From: Heloderma charlesbogerti | Taxonomy: Eukaryota; Chordata; Lepidosauria; Squamata; Helodermatidae | Assembly (NCBI GenBank): GCA_026122225.1 | Contig: JANEZZ010002769.1 | Coordinates: 992,001-1,056,000, forward strand | Reading direction: 5' to 3' | Length of the DNA: 64,000 nucleotides | Part shown: in pieces, positions 1 to 11,728 of the stretch | How positions within the stretch are numbered: the first letter of the stretch is position 1 | Layout: each line of letters starts with the position of its first letter | Program-made: the position numbers and the translations under genes | The notes under the pieces: generated by a model | Told to the model about the DNA's origin: nothing | Database searches by the model: none | Seen by the model: only the letters and a program-made list of their open reading frames with translations

Positions 1-520
1 GGAAGGGCTGGCAAACAGGGAATTGGGGAAGGAGAGATGGATGGCACTCAGTCTGTTTGGACTGCTAAAGAATGAGGGACTTTGCAAAAAGGAATGAGAC
101 TGTACTGATGGTTTATAAAATTAAGATTAAATGAGGAGCTGTGAAGTAAACAGATGTTGATCAAAATTTCTCTTCGCTCCTCGATTCCAACGCTCTGCAA
201 GTAACAGCTGAAGGAAGGAGCTGTACCATTCCCAATATTTGGGGAAGTGCTTAGAAGAGCTGCACGGTCTCCATTTCCTCCTTATCATCCATCATCTTCC
301 TACTCCCTTCTCTCCAGGCCCTTCAGAGCCAGCCTACCTGAGTGGGGGATTCTGTCACTTTTTTGAACACCAATTCCTCCAGCAGAGCAGGCTACTCTCT
401 GGCATTAGCCGGCTTTGTTCCCACTCTCTGGAGCCATTCATCCACTCACACAGACAGATCTGAGGTTCTCCTCTCCCCCATGCAGTCTAATGCTCTCAAG
501 GAATCCTGTTCCATGGACTT
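1..520. other. Mostly unclassified sequence; possible old CR1/L3 scrap
   Basis: No gene is seen. A stretch near 95-180 (tttataaaattaagatt and flanks) resembles the plus-strand 'gtttataaaatta' segment of CR1/L3 LINEs, but the match is short and decayed. The remainder looks unique. Confidence 0.3.
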
Positions 521-2515
521 AGAATCATAGAATCATAGAATAGTAGGGTTGGAAGGGGCCTACAAGGCCATCGAGTCCAACCACCTGATCAATGCAGGAA
601 TCCAAGTCAGAGCATCCCTGGCAGATGGCTGTCCAGCCTCGTCTTGAATGCCTCCAGAGTGGGAGAGCCCACCACCACCCTAGGTAATTGGTTCCATTGT
701 CGTATTGCTCTAACAGTCAGGAAGTTTTTCCTGATGTTCAGCTGGAATCTGGCTTCCTGTAACTTGAGCCCATTGTTCCGTGTCCTGCACTCTGGGATGA
801 TCGAGAAGAGATCCTGGCCTTCCTCTCTGTGACAACCTTTCAAGTACTTGAAGAGCGCTATCATATCTCCCCTCAGTCTTCTCTTCTCAAGGCTAAACAT
901 GCCCAGTTCTTTCAATCTCTCTTCATAGGGCTTTGTTTCCAGTCCCCTGATCATCTTTGTTGCCCTCCTCTGAACCCTCTCCAGTTTGTCTGCATCCTTC
1001 TTCAAGTGTGGTGCCCAGAACTGGACACAGTACTCCAGATGAGGCCTAACCAGTGCTGAGTAGAGGGGAACTAGTACTTCCCGGGATTTGGAAGCTATGC
1101 TTCTATTAATGCAGCCCAAAATAGCATTTGCCTTTTTTGCAGCTTGTGATCGACAACAATTCTAAGATCGTTCTCACTTGTAGTGTTGTTGAGCCACGTA
1201 TCCCCCATCTTGTAACTGTGCATTTGGTTTCTTTTTCCTAGGTGCAGAACTTGGCATTTATCCCTATGAAATGTCATTCTGTTGTTTTCTGCCCAGCGCT
1301 CCAGTCTATCCAGATCACTTTGAATTTTGTTTCTGTCTTCCAAAGTATTAGCTATCCCTCCCAATTTTGTGTCATCTGCAAATTTGATCAGCATTCCCTG
1401 CACCTCCTCCTTCAAGTCATTAATAAAAATGTTAAAGAGCACTGGGCCCAGGACTGAGCCCTGCAGTACCCCACTCGTTACGTCTCTCCAGTTTGAGAAG
1501 GTCCCATTGATAAGCACTCTTTGAGTCTGATTCTGTAGCCAACTGTGGATCCAACGGATCGTTGTTTCATCTAGCCCACTTTGAGCTAGTGTGCTCATCA
1601 GGATATCATGCGGCACTTTGTTGAAAGCTTTGCTGAAGTCAAGGTATATTAAGTCTACAGCATTCCCACAGTCCATAAGGGAGGTTACTTAATCAAAAAA
1701 TGAGATCAGATTCGTCTGGCAGGATTTGTTTTTGACAAATCCATGTTGGCTTCGAGTAATCACTGCATTGTTTTCAAGGTGCTTACAGATGGATTGCTTT
1801 AGAATCTGCTCCAGAATTTTCCCAGGGATTGATGTCAGACTGACTGGTCTGTAGTTCCCAGGTTCCTCCTTTTTACCCTTTTTGAAGATAGTGACAACAT
1901 TAGCCCTCCTCCAGTCATCTGGCACTTCCCCCATCCTCCATGATTTCTCAAAGAGAATAGACAGTGGTTCTGAGAGTTCTTCTGCCAGTTCCTTTATTAC
2001 TCTAGGATGCAGTTCATCTGGCCCTGGAGATTTGAAATCATTCAGAGTAATTAGGTGTTCCTTGACCATATGCCTATCGATCTCAAGCTGCAATCCTGCC
2101 CCTTCAGCTCGTACTTTGCCTTTGCCAGGGGGGTCATAGACCCTCTTTTGGGAGAAGACTGAGCCAAAGTAGGAATTGAGCACCTCTGCCTTTTCTTTGT
2201 CCTCTGTTATCATTTTGCCATTCTTATTTAATAGCTGAAACACCATTTCTTTCCTCTGTCTTTTACTATGCACGTAGCTGAAGAAAGCATTTTTGTTGCT
2301 TTTAGCATCCCTCACTAACCTCAGCTCGTTCTCAGCTTTAGCCTTCCTGACGCCATCCCTGCAATTCTGTGCTGCCTGCCTGTACTCTTCCTTTGTTGCT
2401 TGGCCTTCTTTCCACTTCTTATATGTGTCCTTTTTTCAGGTCATCTCTAAGCTTTTTGTGAAGCCACATTGGCTTCTTCTGTTGTCTTCCACCTTTTCTT
2501 TTTGGTGAACTTGTG
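521..2515 (-). mobile_element. CR1-type non-LTR retrotransposon, 5'-truncated
   Basis: The plus strand begins with tandem agaatcatag units followed by the ggttggaaggggcc motif. This is the reverse complement of the characteristic CR1 3' end (tandem ATTCTATGATTCTATGA), so the element lies on the minus strand with its 3' terminus at 521. Reading towards 2515, nearly the whole reverse transcriptase and the C-terminal region can be followed. The 5' UTR, ORF1 and endonuclease are absent, a typical 5' truncation. The RT frame carries only one stop and one frameshift, so this is among the younger LINE copies in the window. Confidence 0.93.
607..2510 (-). pseudogene. CR1 reverse transcriptase (ORF2), broken
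   Basis: This is the LINE polymerase that primes cDNA synthesis at nicked target DNA. Visible motifs in order: SPGPDELHP, an RPVSLTSIPGKILEQ block, QHGFVKNKSCQTNL, catalytic motif A LDFSKAF (about 1643-1623), the QGSVLGP block, and the catalytic FADDTK (1382-1365). The C-terminal part follows with LGCINRSI near the frameshift, then RPHLEYC and QWNQLP. Two breaks are seen. A TAA at 1689-1691 interrupts a frame that continues unchanged on both sides. A frameshift lies near 1120-1150, between the VVDHKL and GCINRS blocks. The N-terminal endonuclease is missing. The piece cannot make an active protein; it is a transposon remnant, not a host gene. Confidence 0.92.
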
Positions 2516-5500
2516 GTTCAACCTCTCCTAGGCACAGAGGCCAAGGTTGGATAGGATAGCTGGAGGTGCCTAATTTCCTAAGTTATGTGACTCCAGAGCC
2601 AGTGACATTCTTTTTGCAGAATTCTTTCTTGAAATTACTTTTAGGGCTTGTTAACACTTTTCGTTGGCTTTGACTCCTGAGCAATACAACCACTGCCTAT
2701 CCTTGGATGAAAGCCTGGGGCAATTGTCTCTTAATCCCAAGAAATCTGCAACCTTGTTGATGCGATGTTAATTAATCCTCCCTAGCCACCCTGCTGAGAG
2801 TATCACACAATTAATTTAATTTGATTCAAAGTTACTTTATTGGCAAAAGAAAGTGTACAAGCTTTTGGGAAGTGAAGCATTTAGGAAGCAGGGTTTAAAT
2901 GAGTTGGGGCTCACTTGTTTTGAATGCCACAGCCCCGGAATATGTATGGGGATGACAAAAAACATGGGCAGCGTGCTTTCCCATCAACTAAGTATCTACA
3001 ACTCACAGCCCACTGCTGCACACTTGGCAATAGGAGGCAGGGTTTTCCTGGTTAGAGAGCAAGAGAGCCCCAACTTCTCTCCTTTGAGGAATTAAACCTT
3101 GTTCCTTATGTATTTGCCAAGACCTGGTGGAAAAGAAGAAATCAACATTCTGCACTTGGAATCTGAAACCCTTTTGTCCACTGTTCGCCATTGTTCACTC
3201 TGCGCAGTAGAATGCCAACTCTGCTCTCTTTCTCTCCTCTTGGCACCAGTTCTCCTTGTCGTTCTTTGCTTGAGGAATTCACATGCAGCCCAGTTTTCCA
3301 CTTCTGATCCCCTTGGCTCAGAGGTGGTGAAGAAGAACTCTTTTGTTCGCCTTGCTCTGTTTTCTAGGAGAACACATAGTGCACTTGGTTGTGGTGTGCT
3401 AGGCAGAAGCCATTGACCACAAAGCACACTGTTAGTGGATTAAATGTGGATGAGCTTGCCAAAGAAGCAGCACATCTAAGAGTTGCTTCTGGCTTCATGT
3501 GGCAATTGTTTTGCTGTGGCTACACCACTGTTCTCTGTAGTTAAGTGTGCAACATGTGCTGGGAAGTTGCACATGCCTAAATACCCAGTGGACATGCACT
3601 GGGGAGCCATGTGTTTGCTCATCACACTTTACCTATTTACTGTGTAAAGTGTGGTAAACACAATAGCTACCATATAAAGTAAGCTGTGGCTGTAAATGAA
3701 ACGCTAGAGAAGTGGCTGGGCAGGATAGGATATAAAAGACAAAATTTAGATTGAACAAACACTGAGCTTTTTCCCTTTTTATTTATTAAAAAGGAGCACA
3801 AAGCAATTTTATCCTGTGCATGTGGGGAAGGCACCATTGTTGTTTCCCAGGGAGTAAAGGGCAGGCCAATAAAGGCCAGAGAGGAGCTTTGCTTGTGCTT
3901 CTGAGCAACTGGGGTCAGAAGCCTGATGCCCAGAGGAAAATGAAAGCTTGCTTATACTAGTCTGGCAGGGAGAAGGGGTAGAAAAATCTGCATCAAGAAA
4001 AGTTTGGTGGGGATGGGGCAAAGGGAAGGGGACATAGCTGTCTAGTAAACCCGAGGGCTGGACTGGGACCCCAGGAAGGCCAGATTTGGCCCCCAGGCCT
4101 GGTTCTGCAGCCTTGCCATAAAAGCACACAGTCAGGATTTCAGAAAACCACTAATGGCTTATTTTGATGGGATTGTTGCTCAAGTCTGACCATTGGCAAC
4201 TGAGCCATAGGTCGTACGAGGAAAGGTGCAACCATCTGTGGGAATCCTGCTTTCATTGGCCATTTGGCTACAGCAGAGATCACCAAGAGCTGGAGTAGCA
4301 TCTGAGTCTGGCCTGTTGCAGGAGCCTCAGTTCCCAATGAGAGAAGAGCAATGCCCTCCTTAGCTGAGGAGAACAATTTTCGCACAGAGGGGGACAGGAA
4401 TTTATTGGGACTTTCAACAAAGCCTTTGACAAACATCTCTCCCTGGCAGAGTCTGTGAAGAGAATGGAGCCATCTAAGAGATGAGAAGCAAAGTCTTGTC
4501 ATGGATCACAAACTGGCACTGAGGTAGAAAAGTGAGGAGGGATAAACACAGGGATAAATGGTCCATTTTCAGCCTGGCAGAAAGGTGCCAACAGAGCCTG
4601 CACTAGGCCAGGGCCATTCTATTATCTGAACGGGAAGAAGAGGAGGAGGAAAGGGGGTGCAGGGGATGTTTTTATATGGGATAAAAATATCCAAAAGAGC
4701 CAGGCCAAGGAGGGGAGTGGGGGGGGAGCCAAATGAGAAGATCAAGGAGTAATGGGTCGAGATGGGGAGAGCCCCAAAGGGAAGGGGGACCCAAAGAGAA
4801 GCTTGGACATTGTGGCAAGATCAGGATTATTTGCCTTAAGTAATGCAGATTGGGCTTCTCAGCGGCCAGGGCAACTGATCCTGCCCTTCAAGGAGCAACA
4901 GTAGGTGAAAAAGCAAAGTGGAACAGAGGGAAAACAATGGTGAGAGCAGGAGACAAGAGAAAGGGTCCACAACTGCAGGAGGCTGGACAGAGAGTGCCCC
5001 CTTAAGAAACACCGGATTTGCACACAGGGAGATAAGGTAGAGAGGCATCTCTGAACTGATTCATTGTCGGAGGACTTTCTCTGAGAAGAGAGAGACAACA
5101 CTCCCTTTCCCTCACAGAACTGAAATCAAGACTAGAATGGTTCTGACCCACCGGGCCAAACTAGGCAGGTCACAATTCATGAAATTAGCAGTTGCATAGA
5201 TTTTTGTTTTTAAATAGTGTTCTTAGCAGGCATGAGGCCTTAATACAGATTGGGACACTGGTGGGGTGGGGTGGTAAGAAGGACTTTAACCCCTTGTCCC
5301 CCTTTGCAGTCCCAGCCCAGATGTGGGCTGTGGCTGCTATTTACTCTTTTAAAACTTGTTCACAAACTTACTGATTGCATGAATGGTATCGTGTCTAGGC
5401 TCTAGACAGCAACAACATAACGGACTAACAATATTAATTTGGGGGAGGGGTTTAGCCTGCCTTTGACTCTCCTCACCTATTTTGAGCTTTGCATAGAAAT

Positions 5501-5654
5501 CTCTCTTCCATTTCCTGGACTTTTGGCTCTGCTCTTGACAAACCCCACCCACCCCTTTATGCCATGTGTACATGCATGCATCTGATGAAGCAGGCTCGAG
5601 CCCAGGGGTGTGGAACCTGTTTGCCCTGATAACCCTGGAAGAATGTCTAGAGTC
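2516..5654. other. No gene recognised
   Basis: Short open frames on both strands lack family motifs or convincing splice sites. Near 4080-4115 there is a decayed 'gccagatttggccccc' repeat motif that recurs in inverted form near 13330. At about 5590-5640, caggggtgtggaacc looks like one end of a hAT-type element without its partner end. Confidence 0.5.
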
Positions 5655-5766
5655 CAGGGGTATGCAACCTGGTGCTCTCCAGATGTTTTGCACTACATTT
5701 CCTACAATCCCTGACCATTGGCCATACTGCCTGGGGCTTATAGGAGTGGTAGTCCAAAACACCTGG
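5655..5766. mobile_element. Foldback (MITE-like) element, CAG..CTG family, decayed
   Basis: The sequence runs from caggggtatgcaacctgg through ctccagatgttttg to a reverse-complementary arm (gtagtccaaaacacctgg), so the two halves can fold back. The same 'ccagatgttttggacta' core recurs at 11335, 20271, 27819, 33982, 44608 and 53224. Such short palindromic elements with CAG..CTG termini are usually non-autonomous hAT transposons. No clear target duplication is visible here. Confidence 0.7.
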
Positions 5767-6002
5767 CTCGCACCACTTTGCTTACCCCATGAAAGTTTAT
5801 GCCATAGCTGCCCTTCTCAGTGGGGCTTTCTAGGCCCCACATATTACAGTGGCAATATGATGGGAGACTGGAGGGGGTGTGAAGCAACAGAAAGCAGGCA
5901 TCCCATTGGCGTTACAAATGATGCTTATTCCTTGGGGCCCCAGGGATGAGTTCTTGTATGCATATCCTAGATGATTCTGTTTAAGGGCCACAGATGAATG
6001 CG

Positions 6003-6231
6003 TTCTCCTGGAGCTGGTGGATGGTGCCTCTGATTTTGGTGGGGCTGTGAATCCATCCTGGGCTCCAATTAGAACCAGCCAGAACTCTAAAGGAGCTATC
6101 CAAAGTGCTGAACCCTTTCCCCAAAATTGGTTCGGCACCTTGGATAGCTCCTTTAGAGTTCTGGCTGGTTCTGACTGAAACCCAGAATGGATTCACAGCC
6201 CCACCGAAATCAGAGCCACCAGCCTCCACTG
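6003..6231. mobile_element. hAT-like foldback element, copy 1 of the CAGTGGAGGC family
   Basis: Two arms of roughly 100 bases are reverse complements of each other around the centre near 6115-6130. Shared blocks are 'gattttggtggggctgtgaat', 'ccagaactctaaaggagc' and 'ggagctatccaa'. The right end finishes in gcctccactg. The left terminus is degraded and lacks a clear CAGTGGAGG. A better preserved second copy is at 11501-11720. Confidence 0.85.
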
Positions 6232-6499
6232 GCTGGAGCCCTGAAGTGGGAGGTGGAACATAGGAAATGGGGAGGGGAGGGAGAAAAGGACTCAGTTTGG
6301 AGTCTGGTCTGGCTGAAGGAAGGCACATGGCACTTCCTCCATTTTCTGTGGTAGCTCCCATCAGTCTCCAGAACTCTAGCCTCCTCGCTCGCCAGTAAAA
6401 AGCCTGAACCCCCCCTCCCCCTGCTCCGGGGCTAATATCGGCCCTCAAAGGGTTAACAAGCAATTTCTTCTCTTGACAGCTCTGAAAATGTTCGCTATC

Positions 6500-6990
6500 A
6501 AGCGGGAGAATGAGAGGGGAGAGCGCCGCGGAGATAAAACGCCAGCCGCGCTGGCACCGCCTGCTTAATCCCAGCATTTAATCTGCTGGGGCAGAGCTGG
6601 CTGCCTTATCGCACCGTCCTTCTGCTGCCTCCATCTCATTACCGCTCCCAGGACCGCGCCGGCCGCGCGCGCGAGCAAGTGTATAAAACTAAAGTCGGCT
6701 AAGACCTGCCTGGGGCAGCGGACGCCTGCCAGGCCGAAGCAGCGCCCTCGGCACGCTTATCGCTGGCAAAGGCGCACACACGACACGCCCCCCCATGTTT
6801 CCTGCTGGGGAGAGGCAGGCACCAGCGCGCGCGGCATGCCTAGATCTAGCAAAGCGACGGACACGCACCCCCGCCAATTGCACACTGCGTGCTGCCCAGA
6901 CCTGAGCAAAGAGGCATGCATTCTCCTCTCATTCTCTCGGAAGACGGGAAAGGCACGCAAACGCTCCCTAGGCGTACTGGCGGCGTCAAA
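6500..6990. promoter_or_regulatory. CpG-rich segment with TATA-like box; possible promoter or enhancer
   Basis: CpG dinucleotides cluster here (gagcgccgcggag, gccggccgcgcgcgcgag), in contrast to CpG-poor flanks. A tataaaac sits at about 6681-6688. No repeat family matches and no coding exon is evident. A CpG-rich, repeat-free block inside the presumed first intron of ASIC4 could be an alternative promoter or a regulatory element. This is inference from composition only. Confidence 0.4.
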
Positions 6991-8378
6991 CCACACGGCA
7001 CATCCTTTTCAATTTACTCAACCTTCTCTCTCCCCCCGCCCCTCCCCCAGCGTGATGTGACTTGCATGAACGTGGTTGGGTTTTTTCCCACAGGGCACAC
7101 GTACTTTCAAGCTTGTTTTCACAGCCTTAAGGACTAGTAACTTGGATTAAAAAGAAATAAATATGAAAATGTCAGAATGTTGAATTCTGAGCCCAAAACG
7201 CATTTCTACTTTGTACAGAGTATGATGATGGAATCAGGAGTTTTCGCAGTCAAAGGCATTCATATATGTCTTATATACTCAGAAGTTGTCTGTGTCCCTA
7301 TCCCATCTAATAAAGGCATGAGCTGGATTTTATGACATAAGCCTGATTGGACTCCTGAACTGCTGTATTCTCTGCCCCATAGACAACAACTTTCCCATTT
7401 GTAAATGGGGAATTTTGGACTCATTTCTTCTCACCTGCCCTACACAGCAGCCAGCAGTCCCTAGGTTTGCCCAGTAACCATCTGTCACCACATAAAAGAC
7501 TTGTTCCATTGCTTTATTCTTTATTACAGATTCAGTCATTGTGAGATCCAAGTCAGTAACCTATAACAGCCTCATTTCTTATGAATTCGGAGCTCGGGCT
7601 TGCTGGGGACTTGCTGGAGAGGTGGGGCTTGGCTTTGCCTTTTGTGTCCCTTTGTAGTTCTTCTAAACTATTTTTCCTGTTACCCTATTCCCCCTACCCC
7701 CACCCCTGCTAATAGCCTCGCTGCATCACAGCAAATGTTCACTTTTAAGGAAGAGGAAAGACCTAGACAAAAGGCCTCGTCTCCTATCGCACTTCTGGGC
7801 ACTGGTAGAGAATCCATCTCCTACCCAGCCGTGGTGTTATCTGCAAAATCCTTCACGGTGACATTGTGCAGATGCAAGACTTGTGTTCCAGGGTGCGTGG
7901 AGCAGGGCCTATCTCTCCAGGAGAGGATGTGCTTCTGCAGATAAGATTTATTGTCACACCGGCTCCCAGATGATGGTGCCAGAATTTCCATGCCTGGTTA
8001 ACAGCAGCGGCAGCCCTCGCAGGCAGCTAGGCAGGCGACATCAGAAATGTGGGCTTTCCACAGGGACCAGTGACATGTTGTGGGTCCCAGTACTGGGAAA
8101 TCAGAACAGGGCCGTTGCAGATGTGGGAACTGGAAGAAATCCTGCATGCAAGGAGATAAACTTAGGGCTGCTTCCCATATTAGAGCTTTAACGTTCATGC
8201 TGGGTGCTAATGCACAAGAGAAAGAAATGTGTGTTTTGAAATAACCTGGACACATGCCAGGGGCCTGGCATTTGGGCAGGGTTCCCAGTTGTGCATACAT
8301 GGCTTTCAGAACATGTGCTTGTTGTCTCCCATAAAATATAAAGTGCCAAAAGAATGACAGGCAAGAGGTGTCTTGGGA
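6991..8378. other. No gene recognised
   Basis: Unique-looking sequence with no motif, repeat or exon that I can support. Confidence 0.5.
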
Positions 8379-8440
8379 ATGGGTGACATAGTTCAGCAGT
8401 AAAGCATATGCTATGCATGCAGAAAAACCAGCTACTTACC
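8379..8440 (+). mobile_element. tRNA-Ala-derived SINE, head fragment
   Basis: The segment 'ggtgacatagttcagcagt' followed by 'gcatatgctatgcatgcag' matches the head and anticodon region of a tRNA-Ala(UGC)-derived SINE. Better copies lie on the minus strand at 45736-45924 and 61496-61710. Only the first 60 or so bases remain. A functional tRNA gene is excluded because the second half of the cloverleaf is missing. Confidence 0.65.
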
Positions 8441-8619
8441 CATTCTCAGCCTTTCTTCTCTTCCTCAGACCTTACTCCCAGAACCAAGGGAACTGGCCAT
8501 TTCCTATGCACCTCAGGGCACATCGCTGTTCCCATCCCAGCTGTATCTATGGGGCATTCCTCTGCAAGCACTGGAGGAGGACACCTAGCCATCTTTTTCT
8601 CCCACCAGAATTGGAGGGG

Positions 8620-9078
8620 CTTTCAGTGCTCTTCACACTGTGACCAGCACAAAATTATTTAAATCCCTAAATGGTTTGAGACCATCTTATCTGAAGGACC
8701 ACCTACACCTCTATGATCCTGCCCAAGCATTACAGTCAGCATCAGCAGCTCTGCTCTCTGGCCCACCAGCAAGAGCCTTTAGACTGGCAGGTACTATGGA
8801 TAGGGCTTTCTCAGTAGTGGCTCCGCATCTCTGGAACTCCTTCCCCAGGGTGATACATATAGCCAAATCACTACTGGCTTTTTAAAAACCCTGAAGACAC
8901 ATTTATTCCAGTCTGCATTTGAGCTTAAAAACCATTAGCTACTGCTGCTACTGCTCACCCCCTCTCTGTTTGGAATTGTAATTTGTACGTTCATGTTTTT
9001 CTAATATCATAAGCTGCCTTGTGGGGTCAGTGTGCCCTGACAGGCAGGCTAAACATCTTTTCAAAAATTAAATTTTAT
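8620..9078 (+). mobile_element. L2-type LINE, 3' end
   Basis: A plus-strand frame at 8640-8885 reads LNGLRPSYLKDHL, then RAFSVVAPHLWNSFPR and SLLAF. This is the C-terminal end of L2-clade reverse transcriptase proteins. The following 180 bases resemble the L2 3' UTR (ttgtaatttgtacgttcatg, then aagctgccttgtgggg). The element is 5'-truncated and non-functional. Confidence 0.85.
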
Positions 9079-10929
9079 GTAGTATGGGATGATCAGAACA
9101 CCAGGTGGAGTGGCCATAGACTTATCTAGAAGTCCTGCCTGTACCCCTAGAATTCATTATTCCTTCCCTCAGGGATGGACTGTGTTGTTTCCTTTTGTTC
9201 CCTGAGCACTGATATCATCGTACATGGGGACACAGAGTATGTGTGCAGGGAGCACAGTGGAAATGAACAAGAGAACAAGCGGCCAAGAGAACCCACAACT
9301 AGAAAAGTACCAGCAAGGTTGGGATGGTTAAGGCAAACCCCTGCCCTGCAACAGGAGTTCTTCCTGTCTGGCCGGGTTGTTCCCTTGCTGTGCACATGTG
9401 TCCGACTGCCTGCAGGGTAGCTGTGCAACTAGCACTCAGGCAGTGGGGTGAATTAATGAGGGGTAGCACAGGGGTGAGGGAATCAACTGTGTGTGGCAAA
9501 TTGAGCCTGTCAAATACATTAGGAGGCAGTGGGGTGGAGGAGCAGCAGGACACCCTGACTGGGACCCTCCCTTGCACAGTTAATTCTCCACGCCACTGTT
9601 ACTCACACAGATGACCCCCTTTCCAAATGGTATAAGGTTTTCCAGCACGGTTTTGCTGGGTTTTCCTCATAATGCAAGCAAGATGTGACACCCACTCCGA
9701 TACATTCTTCTGTGTAGTAAAACCTTTCAGGTGGCAAGGTTTGTCCACAGGTACTACATGGTACGTTAGTCCTCAGTATTCACTGCATCAGGTGCAGTCC
9801 TGTTTTGAGCTTTTCATTACCCTTTCAGCATCTCCAGTACTCAACTAAGTTCTTCTTCTTTGCTTGTAATGATGGCTGTGAGTTTGTGGCACACCACAAC
9901 AGTCGCTTAAAGTGAAGGGGATCTCTGCCCAGCTCATCCACTGGGCAGGTCTGCTGAGGAAGCAATACAGGAAGAAGCAGTAATGGCTGCTGGCAAAAAT
10001 AACAGCCATTAAGTAGGCTACTATAGATGGTAGAAGAGACTCCAACTCCTCAGTTCTGAACGTTGTCAGCCACCGGCCACCTCTTCTCCTAATCCTCCAG
10101 CTCACAAGGATTCCCTCAAGGACACTTACACCCCTACACCATGCAAAGTCATGCAGCTCTCCATAAAATATAGTTGTCCTTATTTTTCTGTCATTATTGT
10201 TTATAGACACGTTGGGTGCCTCTCACTGTCTCCCTCATTTCAGGTGTTTTGTCTCCAATCATGGCTCATTTGTGCCGCACAAACAAAATTACCCTGTTGC
10301 ATCCCAGAATAATTAACATAGAATTAACTACCCATCTCTTGGTTCCATACAAATCATTACTGCAGATTAGAATCCCCAGTTCACCCAGATGCAGACATTA
10401 AAAGGGGTGATGGGGGACCCTCTGTGGTTGGTGATCACCAGGGGGTAAAATGCGGCTAAGGGGTAAATAGTCCTAATCAACTGTTCCTGATCTCCTTAGA
10501 TGGCATTTGTTCCGTATTCTAGAGCCCAGGGGCTGAAAGGCAGGGCCCCTGTCATTCCACACAAAAAGCAGGGAAGAGACAGTCAAGTACCTCAGAAGAT
10601 ACTGAATGGGAGGGAATATGGTGTGTGGGGGAGAATGAGGCTTAGGGGAGAGATGACTGGGGTGTTGGTGGTGGGATTGAGAGCATCATGGACAGCTTTA
10701 CAAGAATCTTTCCCATTCTTCTTCTTCTCTCTCTCCCTGTCCCTGCAATTTGATTCAGGGTTTGTCATTTCTGCCAAGGAGAATTTGACACCAACACATT
10801 AGAGAGAAGAGAAAAACAAACGGGGCGAGACCTTTCCCACTCCTTTGCCTCTCCTCCCTCCCCCACCCCGCAGCTGAAGGGAGGGAGGGCACAGCCTGGC
10901 AGCCTCATCAGGAGCTGCAAGTGAAGAAG
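9079..10929. other. No gene recognised
   Basis: No repeat family or exon could be identified. Short frames are scattered on both strands without protein motifs. Confidence 0.5.
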
Positions 10930-11160
10930 GGTGAGCTACAAGCCCAGCTCGTTAATAATGGAACCCTTTTAAGGGAGATTATGCCAACTTCATGGCTTTG
11001 ATCTTTGATTGCCAATTTGCATCTTTAAAGAGTTGGGACAGCTCCAGCCCTGGGCTTGGCCCTTTGTGGTTCTTTCTTGGCTGATGGGTTTGTTCTTGAT
11101 GTTTAAGCAGGCAGCTAACTGCTGATTAAAACCCTTTTGGCGGTGCTTAAATCAATGCAG
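10930..11160. promoter_or_regulatory. Candidate regulatory element (AT-core, repeat-free)
   Basis: A compact non-repeat stretch holds several homeodomain/HMG-like cores: cgttaataatgg, ctttgatctttgattgcc, caatttgcatctttaaag and ctgattaaaac. ctttgatctttgatt contains two overlapping TCF/LEF-like CTTTGAT sites. Density of such sites in otherwise unique sequence is typical of enhancers. Conservation cannot be judged from one sequence. Confidence 0.35.
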
Positions 11161-11334
11161 CAGACATGATAGGATCCAGCATTCCAAGGCCAGGGTGCAT
11201 CCCATCGAAGCGCCGCCGAGCCGAGCCTGGGCAGGCTCCAGGGCAGCTGGCATCCAGAGTGGCACCCACCCTGGCGCCAACAGAATGTGAAGGTGGATCC
11301 AGGTGCTCCTTTGAGCATGGTAGCGCAGCCTGGC

Positions 11335-11455
11335 TTAGAGCAGCTTCACCAACCTGGTGCCTTCCAGATGTTTTGGACTACCGCTCCCTGCATGCCTAAC
11401 CATTGGCCCTGCTGGCTGGGGCTGATGGGAGATGAAGTCCAAAATGTTTGTTGGG
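11335..11455. mobile_element. Foldback (MITE-like) element, CAG..CTG family
   Basis: The copy reads ccaacctggtgccttccagatgttttggactac and then ggctggggctgatgggagatgaagtccaaaatg, the two arms of the same short palindrome seen at 5655 and 20271. The termini are eroded. Confidence 0.75.
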
Positions 11456-11500
11456 GAAGGGTGACTTACAGGGTGACTAAGTCTGCACAGCAGTCAAATC

Positions 11501-11720
11501 CAGTGGAGGCTGGTGGCTCTGATTTCGGTGGGACTGTGAATCTATTCTGGGTTTCAGTCAGAACCATCCAGAACTCTAAAGGAGCTATCCAAGGTGCTGA
11601 ACCCTAGACCCAAAATCGGTTCAGTGCCTTGGATAGCTCCTTTAGCATTTTGGATGGTTCTGACTGAAAACCAGAATGAATGCACAGCCCCACTGAAATT
11701 GGAGCCACCAGCCTCCACTG
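11501..11720. mobile_element. hAT-like foldback transposon with intact 8-bp target duplication
   Basis: The element begins CAGTGGAGGCTGGTGGCTC and ends GAGCCACCAGCCTCCACTG, perfect inverted termini of about 17-19 bases. Nearly the whole 220-bp element is palindromic around its centre near 11605. It is flanked by the exact 8-bp direct repeat gtcaaatc at 11493-11500 and 11721-11728. An 8-bp duplication and a CAG start are hallmarks of the hAT superfamily. There is no coding capacity, so it was mobilised by a transposase supplied in trans. Confidence 0.93.
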
Positions 11721-11728
11721 GTCAAATC

